From Linnemannia elongata (taxonomy: Eukaryota > Mortierellomycota > Mortierellomycetes > Mortierellales > Mortierellaceae), in the NCBI GenBank assembly GCA_036320915.1, contig JAXBDG010000001.1:1488001-1552000 (forward strand): 64,000 nucleotides of DNA, read 5' to 3'. This document shows positions 1 to 12,016 of this stretch, in pieces (positions within the stretch are counted from its first letter, which is position 1; the number at the start of each line of letters is the position of its first letter). A program made the translations under genes and the position numbers. The notes beneath the pieces were generated by a model that searched no databases, was not told where the DNA came from, and worked only from the letters and a program-made list of their open reading frames with translations.

Positions 1-468
1 ATACGAGGGTACGATAAATTACTTTTTGTTTTGTCGTGTCTCTCTGTTCGTTGCTCTCTGTCTCTTTCCCCTTCCCTCCCTTTTCCGAGGAGGGTGACTC
101 CTAGACACATGTGTAGATACGGATAGCGAGCAGTCACTTTTCTCGTCTCTCGTCTCAGCTTTTGTTTGCATGTGCGTCTTGTTTGTTTGTGTTGCTTATG
201 CGTTGTGTTCGAGAAAGAGAGAAGAGACATGCATTGGATCAGAAATGATATCGTCATTCTATCCTATCCTATCCTATCCCATCTCTTCATCTCACGCGAA
301 TAACCCAACTCTCAAACACTCACCCACACGCGCGCACAAGCCAATCTACCCTTTGCCACTAACATATACGCACACGCACTCTTGCGCACGTTCACTCCAC
401 CATGCATGTCGAGCCCACTTCCTAACCTTCACCCTCTTTTTTTATTACTCCTCTTTCTTCTCAACTAG

Positions 469-1371
469 CATGACTTGTCCACCATCGAATTCGGTATCCG
501 CATCGCCGATTTCATGCCTTTGGCATTCAAGACCGTCCCCGTCGCCGGTCTCGCCGAGAAGGAGCTCCAGCTCTTGCACGGCCTCGTTGATGTCCCCAAC
601 GTCATCCACCTCGAAGACTCCTTTGTCAACGACAACGGCGATACCGTCCTCGTCCTCCCCATGCTCAAGAAGTTTGACTGCCACGCTGTCAACAAGAGCA
701 TCTGCTCAGTCCGCAAGACCATGAAGCAGATCCTCACCGGTCTCGCTGCCGTCCACGCCAAGGACATTGTCCACCTCGACATCAACCCCTCCAACTTGAT
801 GGTCACCCACGCCAAGAAGGACATTGTAATCATTGATTTCGGTCTCTCCATGCCTATCGACCGCTCCTGCAAGAGCGGCAAGCCCCAAGTCCCCATCTGC
901 GGAACCACCGGCTACATTGCCCCCGAAGTCCTCCGCCCCCAGCACTACGATGTCTGCGACCCAACCTTGGCTGACTTGTACTCTCTTGGAATCGTCCTCG
1001 GCCAGATGCTCGAGCCTTATATCCCCGACTGCGACCTCCACTACTTTGGATCTAAGTATCTCGGTCTCGACAACATCAACCAGACTGTCGCCTACCTGAG
1101 AGACTTTATCGCCCAAGGTGCCTATTACCCTCGTGTCCTCGTCCAGGCTGCCGACCTTCTCCGTTCGATGCTTGAGGAGAACCCCAAGAACCGCAAGTCG
1201 GCCCAGGAGCTCCTAGACAGTCACCCCTTCTTCTCCTCCTCCACCGAATCTGCTGCCTTAGGCAGCTCGACTTTGATCCTTTGCGACTGGCTCTGCCGCG
1301 TGCAGGAGATCAAGTACCAGAAATTTCTCCTGCAGGAGCAGGCTGGTTGTGAGATCTATCGCTACCGCTAA
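469..1371 (+). CDS. Protein kinase-like protein, 3' part (upstream exon not found)
   Basis: The reading frame opens directly after a pyrimidine-rich intron 3' end with an AG at 467-468 and stops with TAA at 1369-1371, giving about 300 residues. It covers most of a protein kinase fold: a VAIK-like lysine in PLAFKTV, a catalytic loop HLDINPSNLM, a DFG motif in IIDFGLS and an APE motif in GTTGYIAPEVL. The glycine-rich loop is absent, so at least one 5' exon must lie in 1-466 or before the window. An in-frame TTG at 475 is not a credible start. The catalytic loop reads HLD, with Asn where the conserved Lys of HRDxKxxN is expected, so activity is uncertain. Codons are strongly C/G-ending. The overall shape resembles CDC7-like fungal kinases, but I cannot assign an orthologue. 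Confidence 0.8.
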   Translation, partial: HDLSTIEFGIRIADFMPLAFKTVPVAGLAEKELQLLHGLVDVPNVIHLEDSFVNDNGDTVLVLPMLKKFDCHAVNKSICSVRKTMKQILTGLAAVHAKDIVHLDINPSNLMVTHAKKDIVIIDFGLSMPIDRSCKSGKPQVPICGTTGYIAPEVLRPQHYDVCDPTLADLYSLGIVLGQMLEPYIPDCDLHYFGSKYLGLDNINQTVAYLRDFIAQGAYYPRVLVQAADLLRSMLEENPKNRKSAQELLDSHPFFSSSTESAALGSSTLILCDWLCRVQEIKYQKFLLQEQAGCEIYRYR

Positions 1372-2815
1372 GCAACCCTCAAAAACAAAACAAAAGGGAC
1401 ATACACCCACATTCCTTTCTATTCCCATGTTGTAAAGCAAAAAAACCCACCACCACTTCATTTTAGTATTGTATTCCCTCTCTCATCTCCCCGCCCTTGT
1501 ACTTTAGACTGTAGACCACACTTGTAGAAAATATCATCCCCCTTTTACCACTAGAAAACACACTTGCTGAATGATATTTTGTTGATGCTGCCTTATGAAC
1601 GCCTATGTCTTATATGGCTGTTGTTGGGGGAAGCGAGTGTTGGGATTTAGGAATAATAAGATGAAGTGATGAGGCGTTGATGAATTGCATATTAAACCAA
1701 GACCATCAGCAGATTCAGTGACCTCGATTACATTAACTAAGTTTTCGTTTGATGGACTGATGAGATCCATTCATCGGTCATCCTCACTCATCCTTCCGCA
1801 GAGGCTTGACTCCATCTCCGTAATAAGGCTAAGCGTATAATAGTGAAAAACTTGAGAGTAAAGCTGTGAAGAGCTATTATCGTCTTGCCGATTTTCTAGC
1901 TTGCGCTGTTTCTTTCTCTCGCATGGTACTCCTTGGAGTATTGGTGCGTCCGGGTGCAAGGATGTTGTTGAGGCCAATGCTCTGCGAGGTGAAGTTGCGA
2001 TGGCCACAATGGTGGCACAGTGACTCCGTCAGCTACTGCCGATGGAAGGGCTAAAGTCGAAATCGAAATAGGGGATATTTTATTAAGTAGATACCTAAAG
2101 CATTCCCGTGCCTGGACTACAGCTATTTCTGGTCCTTTATGGGCTGCCTACGACTGCCTTCGCCATGGCGGTAATCATCTCAGTAACTGTTGTCGATGTT
2201 GGTACGGTTCTTGTTGCTGTCGTTGACACTGTCTTTGTTGGTGTTGCTCTCGTCTATATTTCTGTTATCACTATCTGAGGTCAGTATGTCGGTGAGTTCA
2301 TGCTGCAAGGAACGCTTGGCGAGTACATCGGGAATAGGCAGTGTAACGACAATAGATGAGAAAGTATATCAGCAAACCATGGTAACCACGACAAATGGTA
2401 ATTTTTGTTTATTGACAAAATCACTTTCCGCCTCCCTGCCTCAAACTAAGCAGGACTCGCTTAAAAAGTATCAATGTGTACAACCCAATTATTCGTAGCT
2501 AGCAAGTATGAAATAGAGGCTGTTGTACCTTTCAGTACTTCTGCTATTCTGCAGTGCGCACGCGCGCGCTAATGAGATAGAGAGAGGCGATGAACGATGA
2601 ATTCTTCAAAAGATAACAGTGGTGAAGAGCGTGAGGAGAAAAAGCGAACAAAGAGGAGAGAATCAAAAGAGAATAGTAATGGAGGGACAAGAAGACAACG
2701 AGAGGGATGAACAACGGGGGCGCGGAAATGGTGACAACGGAGGCAACGATAAGTAGGCGGAAGGAACAAAATACAGTAGAAGAGCTGCTTGACTGCCAGT
2801 CAGAATACACGAGGT
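1372..2815. other. Intergenic region, no confident gene
   Basis: This holds the 3' flank of the kinase gene and distal upstream sequence of the next gene. Two open stretches on the minus strand (about 1771-2030 and 2205-2370) have protein-like composition, the second rich in Asn, Asp, Ser and Thr. They share no frame-compatible splice sites and have no motif I recognise, so I do not call a gene. Confidence 0.4.
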
Positions 2816-2820
2816 GATAG

Positions 2821-2957
2821 CCAATCAGAAGGCGTGAGTTAGTAGCCAATAAGAATCGATAATTCCTTTTCGTGTGGTGTCCTCTTTTACAACACGTCCT
2901 TGGGGTTGAAGAAATGATAGTTGACCGAAACCCTTAATCACCATCAAAATGTATAAA
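2821..2957 (+). promoter_or_regulatory. CCAAT boxes and TATA element upstream of the sulfide:quinone oxidoreductase gene
   Basis: Two CCAAT motifs on the plus strand, CCAATCA at 2821-2827 and CCAATAA at 2846-2852, lie about 100 bp upstream of a TATAAA at 2952-2957. The TATA box sits about 310 bp before the ATG at 3265, with a long CT-rich leader between. The order CCAAT, TATA, CT-rich start region fits a fungal core promoter. Function is inferred from motif order only. Confidence 0.45.
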
Positions 2958-3264
2958 GGGCGATCGGTTTATGACAAAAAATAAATTTATTTTTTGTCTT
3001 CTCTTTCCTCCTTCACTGCTGATATTGCTCGATTAGATCCAATCACGCAATAAGCAAATTGATGATGGAACAAGTCGCCATCGCCCAAATGCTGATATCT
3101 CCCTTTATCTGTTGGCTCACTTGACCGTTATTTTCTTTTCTTTCTTTTCTTTTGTCTTTTACCTTCTTTCCTTCTCCACACTCATCCCCTTGGTCCTCAT
3201 TCGCTCTTTTTTTTCTTTTTCTTTTTTTTCTTCTCACCCTCATTCACACTCGCTTTATTTCACC

Positions 3265-5451
3265 ATGGTCCTTGCTTCATTGTCCCCTCTCAGCGCGGTC
3301 GCACGTATGAGCGCCAGGAACTCGGCCTTCCAGTCCAAGCGCTTCTTGGCCCAGGCCGTGAGCACCACTCCCAAGATCCATGACCAAGCCAAGCCCTCCA
3401 GCTACAAGGTCGTTGTTGTCGGTAAGGAAGGCTCTTCCGTGGACTATGAACCTCAAGTGGAACATCTGAATTATACCCGTCCCTTTTTTCAATTGCAGTG
3501 GATTGACTTTCTTCTTGTCGCGTCTTTGGATATGAATGCTGCTTAGGTGGTGGATCTGCTGGTCTTTCTGTTGCTTCGACCCTTGCCGAGACTTTGGGAA
3601 ACAAGTCTGTTGCCGTTGTTGAGCCATCAGATGTTCACTATGTAAGTCATCTTTGCAGGAACAAGGAACCATTGTGTATAAACAATGGGCAGTGCCAAAT
3701 GGATATAGAGAGTGAGCGTGAGAGCTATCAATAACTTCAGAAATTGTGCTGTGTATCCTAACAATTTCTCTTCTTTCCCGCTTTGGGTCCATTTTTTTTT
3801 CCTTTCTTTATGTCGTGCTTTTGCTTACTTATCCTGCGCAGTACCAACCCCTCTGGACTTTTGTTGGAAGCGGTCTCAAGACCTTTGACGAGTCCAAGAT
3901 GGCGATGAGCGAGGTTATGCCCGAGAAGGCGCAATGGATCAAGGACTCTGTCGCCTCGTTCAACCCCACCAAGAACACTGTTGTCCTTGCCAACGGAGAG
4001 TCGGTAAGACAATATTCGCATCGATAACAGGGATCCCATTCTAGGTTATGGCTCATGGCTCAAGGAGGGCAAAAAGACAAATCAATGCATATGTTTTGCT
4101 ACATTAGAGGGATCGGTGTCGGATCCCTCGGAAACGGAAAGGGTGGCATTGGATATTCCCGCATAGGGTTAAACTCTGTTTACAAAGAACTAACGCCGCA
4201 CCCTGTTTTTATATTTCTTTCTCTGCCAATTTAGATTTCTTATGACTACCTTGTTGTCGCTGCCGGAGTAAGTAGTTCCCTTGTCCATTTATATGTCCAC
4301 GCCCCTCTTGCTTCAGAGAGGTGTAGGGGATAGTCGGAGACCAGTTGATACTAAGGAAGAGTTTAAGCGGAACGAAGAACTAGCTTTGACTGAAACCCTT
4401 CTCCCTTTTTATCAATTGCTAATAGATCCAGACCAACTGGGGCAAGATTAAGAACTTGCCCGAGACTTTGGGAAAGAACGGCGTCACGTCTAACTACTCT
4501 GCACAGTCTGTCCAAAAGACGGACGAGTTTATCAAGGCCTTCAAGGGCGGCAACGCTCTCTTCACCATGCCCTCGACCCCCATCAAGTGCGCAGGAGCCC
4601 CTCAAAAGATCATGTACCTCGCTGAGGAGCAGTGGCGCAAGGCTGGCATTCGCGACCAGACAAAGATCAACTATTTCACAGGACTCGGCAAGATCTTTGC
4701 GATCGACAAGTACGCCAACGAGCTGCTCAAGATCTGCAAGGCTCGCAACTTGAACATCAACTATTTCACCGACCTCGCCGAGATCCGTCCAGACTCAAAG
4801 GAGGCTGTCTTCAACGTCCTTGCTGGTGACGCTAAGGGCTCCACCCTCACTCTTCCTTACGACTTTTTGCACGTCACGCCTCCCATGGGTGCTCCCGATT
4901 TCATCAAGGCATCGCCTCTCTCTAACGCTGACGGATGGGTCGATGTCAACAAGGAGACTCTTCGCCACAACAAGTTCGACAACGTCTACGCTCTTGGCGA
5001 TTGCTCTTCCCTCCCTACCTCCAAGACTGCTGCTGCTATTACTGCTCAGAGCGCTGTCTTGAAGAGCAACCTTCTTGGCGATATTTTCGGCGATAGCAAG
5101 GAAGTCGCAAAATACGATGGATACACCTCCTGTCCAGTAAGTTCACAGACTTAACACATTTTTCTACTTATTTTTTTCGCAGCCCACTGTGCAATCAGCA
5201 TTGACCATATCTCATCTTTTTCCTTTTGATTTTGATAATAGTTGGTAACTGGATCGGACAAGTTGATTCTGGCCGAGTTTAGCGGGTACACTGGCCAGCC
5301 TCAGGAGACCTTCCCCTTTGACCAGTCCAAGGAGCGCTTCTCGACCTACTTCTTGACCAAGGAGATTATCCCCGATATCTACTGGAAGGCCATGGTCAAG
5401 GGCAACTGGGATGGCCCTGCCAAGTACAGAAAGTTGTTCGGTGCCGCATAA
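3265..5451 (+). CDS. Sulfide:quinone oxidoreductase, mitochondrial
   Basis: Six exons (3265-3421, 3547-3641, 3842-4003, 4235-4267, 4426-5136, 5242-5451) join in frame to a 455-residue protein, the usual size for the eukaryotic family. Members oxidise H2S at the inner mitochondrial membrane and pass electrons through FAD to ubiquinone. The N-terminus is rich in Arg, Ser and Ala, like a mitochondrial presequence. It is followed by the dinucleotide-binding motif VVVVGGSAG (residues 49-57). The redox cysteines are present in KCAGAP (Cys204) and GYTSCPLVT (Cys385), which match the two disulfide cysteines of animal SQOR. A second FAD motif, VYALGDCSS, lies near residue 337. The start was chosen at CACCATGG, the first ATG after the CT-rich leader. 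All five introns have GTAAG-type donors. Identification is strong. Confidence 0.93.
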
Positions 5452-5620
5452 ATTCATTTCGCGGACGTCATGTCAATCTCATTTTTTTTACACGCATTTC
5501 TCATTAAAACAGGCAAAAACTTCATTTTAGATATTAGCAGACATGTAACATGTGTTATTTGAGGGCAATGTATCATGCATGATATTTGTGGACAACAGTG
5601 GTATCTTTCAGATTGTATAT

Positions 5621-7733
5621 CTACCAGGAGGCAAAGAGACTGCCGCAAGGAGTCTTCTTTTCGGGGACGGCAACGCCCTCACGACGAACAAGTTCACGGA
5701 TATGATCCTGTCGCTGCATGAATGCCACAATTGCGTCGTTGATCTGCTCATATTCGAGCAGGACACCATCGTGGCCCTCGTCTGACTTTACAGTAAAATG
5801 CTCCCTGTTGGGCAGGAGTTCGCTCAAGGCTTTGATCTCCTTTGATGTGTACAGCACGTCCGAGTCGATTACTATTAGAGTATTCGTGGTTAGTTCCTAC
5901 ATATTCTTTCTTTATTCGAATTGCGATACCTCCTTTTTTTGAAGACGTGATTTCCTTTTGTCCTTTATGCCTCTTACCAATGACGAGGACCGGCTGCTCG
6001 ATGGAACGGACAACATCCTCGTAGGGGCCACGGTTGTATGATACATCGTGGGCGTCCATTTTGCGGCTCAAGGCGATGTAGCAGTTGGCGTCAAAGCGCT
6101 CGTTGAATTTCGCAGCCTGGTAGCGAAGGTAACTGTGTGCTGAGTAAACCTGCGGCTGGTGGCCGGAAGTGATGTTTGCTGGCGTGTTTTGGTTGTTGGT
6201 GGTTGCAGTGCCAGAAAAAGGTTTGGGGCTTCCACCGGCTGTGAGGAGACCGATTGAGGAAGAGGGTGGTGGTGGTAGTGGTGGAGCGGCGGATGAATTT
6301 TGGTGGCGATGGCCTTCGTTATGGTTGCGGCGGTGGATTTCTGACGAGGTGGAGGCGGCGGTGATAGTGATGGATGACTGGCTAGGAGGAGCCGTTGGTG
6401 AGGACGGTGGCGGCATGATATCTCGACTGAAGCGCCGTTCGTACGAGTCTCTTGTTCTGTAGGTCAGCATGGCAGCCATCCTTGCAGCTGTCATTCCTTG
6501 CAGTGGCGGCTATTTTTAATGGTTTTACAGAATGAAGTCAGCAAAGGGAAAACGTTGGTGAACAAAAAAAAAAAATCAACAGCGGTGTCTAACAAAGTCA
6601 TAGAAAAAGTGGTAGAACAAACATTTCAAGGAGTGTAAACTTACAGCTTCAAGAGGATAGTAGCCATCAAGGTACTTGGGGTCAGCAAAGATGGCCTGTC
6701 GCTGAGCTTCGGTCCAGGACATGGACCAAGCAGAACTCTTGGCGGGTGCCGAGATGGGGACGATGGACTTGACAAAGGGAGAAGAACCTTGTGTGTCGCG
6801 GAAGAACGCCCATTCAAAGGCGTGCATTCCTGCCATCGAGGCGCCAATACAGATCGCGACGGATTTCACTCCAAGTTCGTCGAGTACTATCTTGTGCAGT
6901 CTTTTTTTTTTTTTTTTTTTGTTGGTTGAAGGGAGTAAGAGACGAGGGAATGTTTGTGTAAGCAGCTGAGGCGTTGGTCAAACCCTTCGAGTATGAAAAA
7001 CAACATAGCGTGCTTTGAAAAATGATAAAGAAAATACTGACCTGCAATCGTCACGGATGGTGGCCAAGGGGAACTCGGGCCCATACCGAGCGCCAATGTC
7101 AGGGTTTGTGGTCAGAGGTGAGGCAGATCCGTAGGGTGAACCCATACAGTTGAGGCAGACGATGTAGAACTTAGTCTCGTCGATCACCTTGCCTTTTCCT
7201 TCCAGAGTACTAGCACCCATCAGGTTTGCCCACCTTTGAATTGAAGGAAAGGTAGCGTTAGAGAACGACGGGGATCAAGGTCATGTTGTGCGCGTTAAAA
7301 ACGTTGTGTTTTTAAGCACCAGATGCCATTCAAGAATGAAAAACAAACAAAATAAGGAAAGAAAGAGTGGTCAAGTACCAATCTTCGACGTCGACGCTTC
7401 GAGAGAGGGGATGGCAGACCAGCATACAGTTGTCGCCGGCTTCATTGAGGACACCCCAGGTCTTATAGGCCACGGGTACTTCGCGGATGGTGTGGCCAGA
7501 TTCGAAGGTGAACTCTGGGACGATGGCGATGGTTTGGCCAGGAGCGAGGCTTGCGAAAGGATTCTCGGGCTGGGTTGTTCTGCATTCTGTTGAGGGTTTG
7601 TGAGGGTGGCATAAGGTGGCAGAAAGGGTATGTGTGAGTCTGTCGTTCCATGGAATGTATGAACTAAATAGAGGTATGGTGGGCTGGTTCGCGGTTTCTG
7701 TTGCGTATTCATTTGTTTGTTACCAAATGGCAT
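5621..7733 (-). CDS. MET2: Homoserine O-acetyltransferase
   Basis: Six exons on the minus strand (7724-7733, 7379-7586, 7042-7233, 6645-6900, 5978-6509, 5621-5871) give 482 residues. The enzyme transfers acetyl from acetyl-CoA to homoserine, the first committed step of fungal methionine synthesis. It is an alpha/beta-hydrolase fold protein. The nucleophile elbow is GASMAG (Ser158), and the acid and histidine appear in DSDVLY (Asp404) and EGHDG (His433). Family motifs FTFESG, DVEDWW, NCMGSPYG and PPLQGMTAARMAAMLTYRT are also present. A Pro/Ser/Thr/Asn-rich insertion of about 88 residues (255-342) sits after the RD-YERRF segment, as in other fungal enzymes but long. The first coding exon is only 10 nt and is supported by phase rather than homology. 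The 6901 acceptor follows 19 A residues, which is unusual. Transcription is divergent from the ligase gene at 8666. Confidence 0.9.
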
Positions 7734-8665
7734 AGTTGTCAAAAAGAGTGAACTTTAGGGTGGGAATGTGGGGTAAAGAGAAGAGAAAGTAAACTGGGGG
7801 TTGCTAAAGTGGAAGTGGAAGTAGAAGAAAGCAAAGACGAAAGGAAGGCCCGAGTCTCAATGCTTCGAATTGAATAAATGGGGTTGGTGATGAAAAAAGC
7901 AAGTGTTTGCACAAGAGTCGGGACTATTTATCTGATCCTGGTGTAGATCGATCAGCTTACGATGAGCACAAAAAGGAAGAAAGAAGAACCATGCATGTTT
8001 GGCGCGACCAAGTGGCGTTAAGGCTTGTTTTGCGTATTTGATTGATTTATGGTGAGGGTGACCCAAAACGATAGGTTTGACTTGACTCTAGGATAGGGAT
8101 GGCGGTTATCAAGTGTGTCCCATCCGATCGGTGAGCAAGATGAGTCGATTTGTTGTGGTAAATTATCCGAGTGGGCAAAGTCCAAGAGAACAAATATAGC
8201 CATTAGGGACGTAGAAATACATGGCGTATGTGCGCATGAGGAAGGTTGTTTGACTATCATGGATAATCGAGCATGGATAATCGGTATTCACGCGTTGCAA
8301 GACTACACGTAGGCAATTGCCAGGTGTAGGTAGGCGCAGTCACATTTGGCGGCCGGAGGGTGCAATACAGGCCTATCACAGCCAAGAGTTGGTTGGCCAC
8401 ACTCTCGACAACCATCACATCTTCGCTTAATACGCCATCACCGTTCAGGACCATCGCCACTACCAGAGGTTTCGACATAGGACTCAGGAGCAGGACACAT
8501 CGCGCACATAGCTCCTCTGCACAAGCGATTCCTTGCATTCACAATCCCACAACAAGCCCCCAACAAAACGGAGGCACGCACCATCCAGCTTCCCTCGGCA
8601 ACCATTTCTACCCGCCGCTTGCCGCAGGCCACTAGACTGGCAAGAAAGAACAAAGCTTCTGCGCC
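7734..8665. promoter_or_regulatory. Divergent promoter region between MET2 and the Dsc1-like ligase gene
   Basis: This is a 932-bp gap between two divergently transcribed genes. Two TGACTC/TGAGTC cores at 8083-8088 and 8141-8146 match the half-sites bound by Gcn4/CPC1-type amino-acid starvation regulators, which control MET2 in other fungi. No TATA box is obvious on either side. Short motifs like these also arise by chance, so the assignment is tentative. No other feature is seen. Confidence 0.3.
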
Positions 8666-11600
8666 ATGAGAGCAGGCATTATATTACTACTTCTTATTCT
8701 CTGGATCCTCAGCGGCGATGACGCTCCTCAAACAGCCTATCTTCAAAAGGTACTCTCGGACCTTCAGGAGGAAGCTAGTTTCTGCGCCAACAGGACCTTT
8801 GGAACCAATTTGACCTATGTAAGATTTTCGTCCACACCCAGTGGTTTCCATCAGAAGGCGAGATGGTGAAATGCCTTAAGCTACCATACATCAGACCTAG
8901 ATTGTGCCTGCTAACGAACGATCACACTTCTGCATGCAATTGACATATCATTTTAGCCCGTGTCGGAGGTAGTCGCAGCGGAGCTGACAAAGCTATTTTA
9001 CCCGAATGACAGGGATCCTCGGGCGCATTATTACAGCAATGTGACAGGATCGTTCAAGGGAGACTGGACATTTGACGAAGAGATTGCAGGCAGGATCAAC
9101 AAAGAACAGCCACTTCCATCTGCGCCCAAGAACGAAACACTACACGATGGCAGCAAAGATGACAACTCCGCCGACAAGATTGAGAATCCGGACGATAAAG
9201 ACAAACCAGCGGACGGTACGACGTTACTTGAGAGCGGTGCAGAAGGAGGCAACAACAGTACAATGGGAGAGCTGGGGCAGGAGGAGGAAGAAGAAAAGGT
9301 GGTCGACACAATCGAGGACAAGAAACCCAAATACCAGGAGGATGTCGATACTTTCCGGGGACCATTTCAGTTCAACGAGTCCGGGACGTTTGTTTTCAAT
9401 GTCAAGGAGACCAAGGCCACGGAGTATGTGAACTTTGTCAAGGGGAGCTGGAGACTTAAGCATGACGACAATGAGGATTATGGCATCTCATTGAAGGTTC
9501 AAGGGGTTCACTTCGTCCATAATGGATCGTTTTACATGTGGGGTATACCTGAAGAGTAAGTGCATTGCTGCTCAGACTTATCAGAATTAATTGCTGTCGA
9601 GAATATATTCTAACAGTATGAGCCCTATATTTATATAGAAGCCAAATGCCACTTTGGCATATCCTGGAACTGATGCCCAATAATGCATCGTTTACAATGG
9701 CAGCGGCGGCACTCAAGGAGCGATATCAGAAGCGGATCAAAACCATCCAGGACATTATGGACGGCAAGGAGCGTCTTGAATATCCAGGTACGAACGTTGT
9801 GGAGTAGGGGGAAAGCTGCGATTTGGCGGCTTGCAAGGATATGTAATAACCGCTTTCTGTCTGTTTGTCATCTTCATCGGACTTGTAGAGACGGTTCTCT
9901 CAGAGTCTTCGAGTTGCCATTACCAGATGTACATGCAGCTCGGCGCTATTAGCCCAAGCGTCCGACCCAACGCGTTGAAGGATCTGGAACGAGGTATGAT
10001 GTTTGTATATGGGTTCTAACACTGTTTAAAAATAGCCTCTCCAAATAGCTTGCAACTGACTTTTTCTCTTCTTTCTCTTGTCATACAAGAATGGGCGGCG
10101 CCACAAGGAATATCGGTCATCAAGGCGCCACATCTGAACTCGACACTCTTTATGTATTCACCCAATTGCCGCTTGACAATCGGTGTCAAAAAGTCGGAAG
10201 GAATGAAACGTGAAAAGTTCTACTCAAAGGCCGTCTATTACGCGGGTATGGCTGGCACGGTCGCGTTCATCCAAGTATTCCTCCTTGTTCGCCAAATGGA
10301 GTACACTCCTACGCCATCAGTAAGCCAGCCTGTTTTGAGCGTAATGTATATGTTACTGGGAGGTAAAATAGCGTGTTGTTTATTCAAAGCCTTTTTCTTC
10401 TATGTAGAGTGTCTCCAAGGTGTCGTACTGGACAATCGCAATCCAGGTCTTTATCGATTCATATCTGTGCATGCTCCATTTGACGACGGGAATTCTTGTC
10501 GGTAAGTAATCGCCCAGCTTCTCGTAACATCTGCAGTATTTGGCTTGAATAACTCACGACTGTAAGCTCTTCTATCTCTCCGATGTAGACTTTTTGTTCA
10601 TCCCTTTTGTGGCGGCATCATTCTTTTCGTTCGTTTTGGTGGCAATCTTCGGTATGCGGTATATGCTTGTCATTTGGCGGATACAACGGCCAGAACGACG
10701 CGGCAGACGCAACCGTGCAGCCGCACAAGCTGCAGCGGCGCAGGCAGCACAGGCTCAGGCGACTTCCACTAACGCGACGACAACAGATGGCGCAGGCACC
10801 GCAACAACGGCTGCGAGACCTACCGATACTATGCCTGGTGGTCTTCCCCTTCCCGTGACAGCACCTCGGCCGGCACCACCACCCGAGGATGATAGTCCGC
10901 GATCAGACATGCAGGCACTCTATGGGCGATTCTGTAAGTGTTTTACGCTGTGAGGCTCCATGGCGATGAAACTGCAAAGAACTCGACCTCTAACCACACC
11001 TCCATTCCCTCTATTTTGCGACTGTAGACTGGATGCTCATAATCAGTCTGGTTACGCTGTACAAGATCGCGATCAGCTCAACTAAAGTCCAGAACTTGAT
11101 GATCTCGGTTTGCGCGGTGGCTCTGTTCTCGTTCTGGATCCCTCAAATCATCCGCAATGTGATCCGGGGATCTAAGAAGGGCCTAAGTCTGTGGTTTATT
11201 TTGGGCATGAGCGCCACACGGTTGACGATCCCTATCTATTTTTATGGCTGCCCTGATAACCTGATGGGTCATGAGCCTACACCCTGGATCTGGGGCCTGG
11301 TTGCCTGGGTGGCTCTGCAGGTGGGAGTCTTGTTACTTCAGGATTGGCTCGGTCCCCGCTTCTTTGTTCCCAAAAAGGTACAAACTCTTTGTCTAGACAT
11401 ATGTTTCTTGTTATTCAACTTGTTCAAGCTTGCATGTTAATTTTGTCCTTCTTCTTTGCAATGATAGTATTTGCCACCTATTTACGACTACCATCCAATT
11501 CTGCCGGCGGCAGACGAAGAGTCTGGAGCTGGACGCGTGGTTCCGGGAGGTCACCAGCACGGACCCCAGCAGGACTGTGCTATCTGTATGCTCCCTATCG

Positions 11601-11867
11601 ATACCGCTTCAGGAGCAGCGAGACTGTCCAGTGTCGTTGGTAGCCTTGGTCGACTGAACTATATGCTCACGCCCTGTGGACACCTCTTCCATTCAGATTG
11701 TTTAGAACGAGTAAGTGTTTTTGGTACCCAGGATCTTTTGTTGCTGAATCGTGGTTTCTGAGTACTTGACTAACCCCTTTTTCATCTGGTCTCTTCTGCA
11801 ATCTTCACAGTGGATGCGGATCAAATTAGAGTGTCCAAACTGCAGAGCATTTTTACCAAGCACATAG
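8666..11867 (+). CDS. Dsc E3 ubiquitin ligase complex subunit 1 / Tul1-like transmembrane RING ligase
   Basis: Ten exons (8666-8818, 8957-9555, 9639-9787, 9889-9993, 10090-10319, 10408-10501, 10589-10933, 11028-11377, 11468-11710, 11811-11867) encode 774 residues. The protein starts with a signal peptide (residues 1 to about 17). A lumenal domain follows with an acidic Asp/Glu/Lys-rich insert encoded around 9150-9330. From about residue 385 there are several hydrophobic segments typical of Golgi/endosome Dsc1 and Tul1. The C-terminus is a RING-H2 finger: CAIC at 712-715, CGHLFHSDC, then CPNC at 764-767. The family ubiquitinates membrane proteins, including SREBP precursors in some yeasts and misplaced transmembrane proteins in others. 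The linker between transmembrane segments is Ala/Gln/Thr-rich (encoded around 10700-10830). Its 3' end converges on the GT71-like gene with about 150 bp between stops. Confidence 0.9.
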
Positions 11868-12016
11868 AGAGAACTTCTGTCCCCAATCTTGTAATATTAT
11901 ACTTTGAAATTACTATTTATTCATTGTGGTATGTTTCCCCTCACCCATCTCTTCGAAAAGCGTCTATGGTTGATTGTGTTTGTTCTGCTTTCGAAACCTC
12001 ACACGGTGCTGCGACG

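Noticed and set aside
170..724. 184-codon plus-strand ORF before the kinase
   Set aside because: Its second half overlaps the kinase exon in another frame and the rest is low-complexity. No splice junction links it to the kinase frame.
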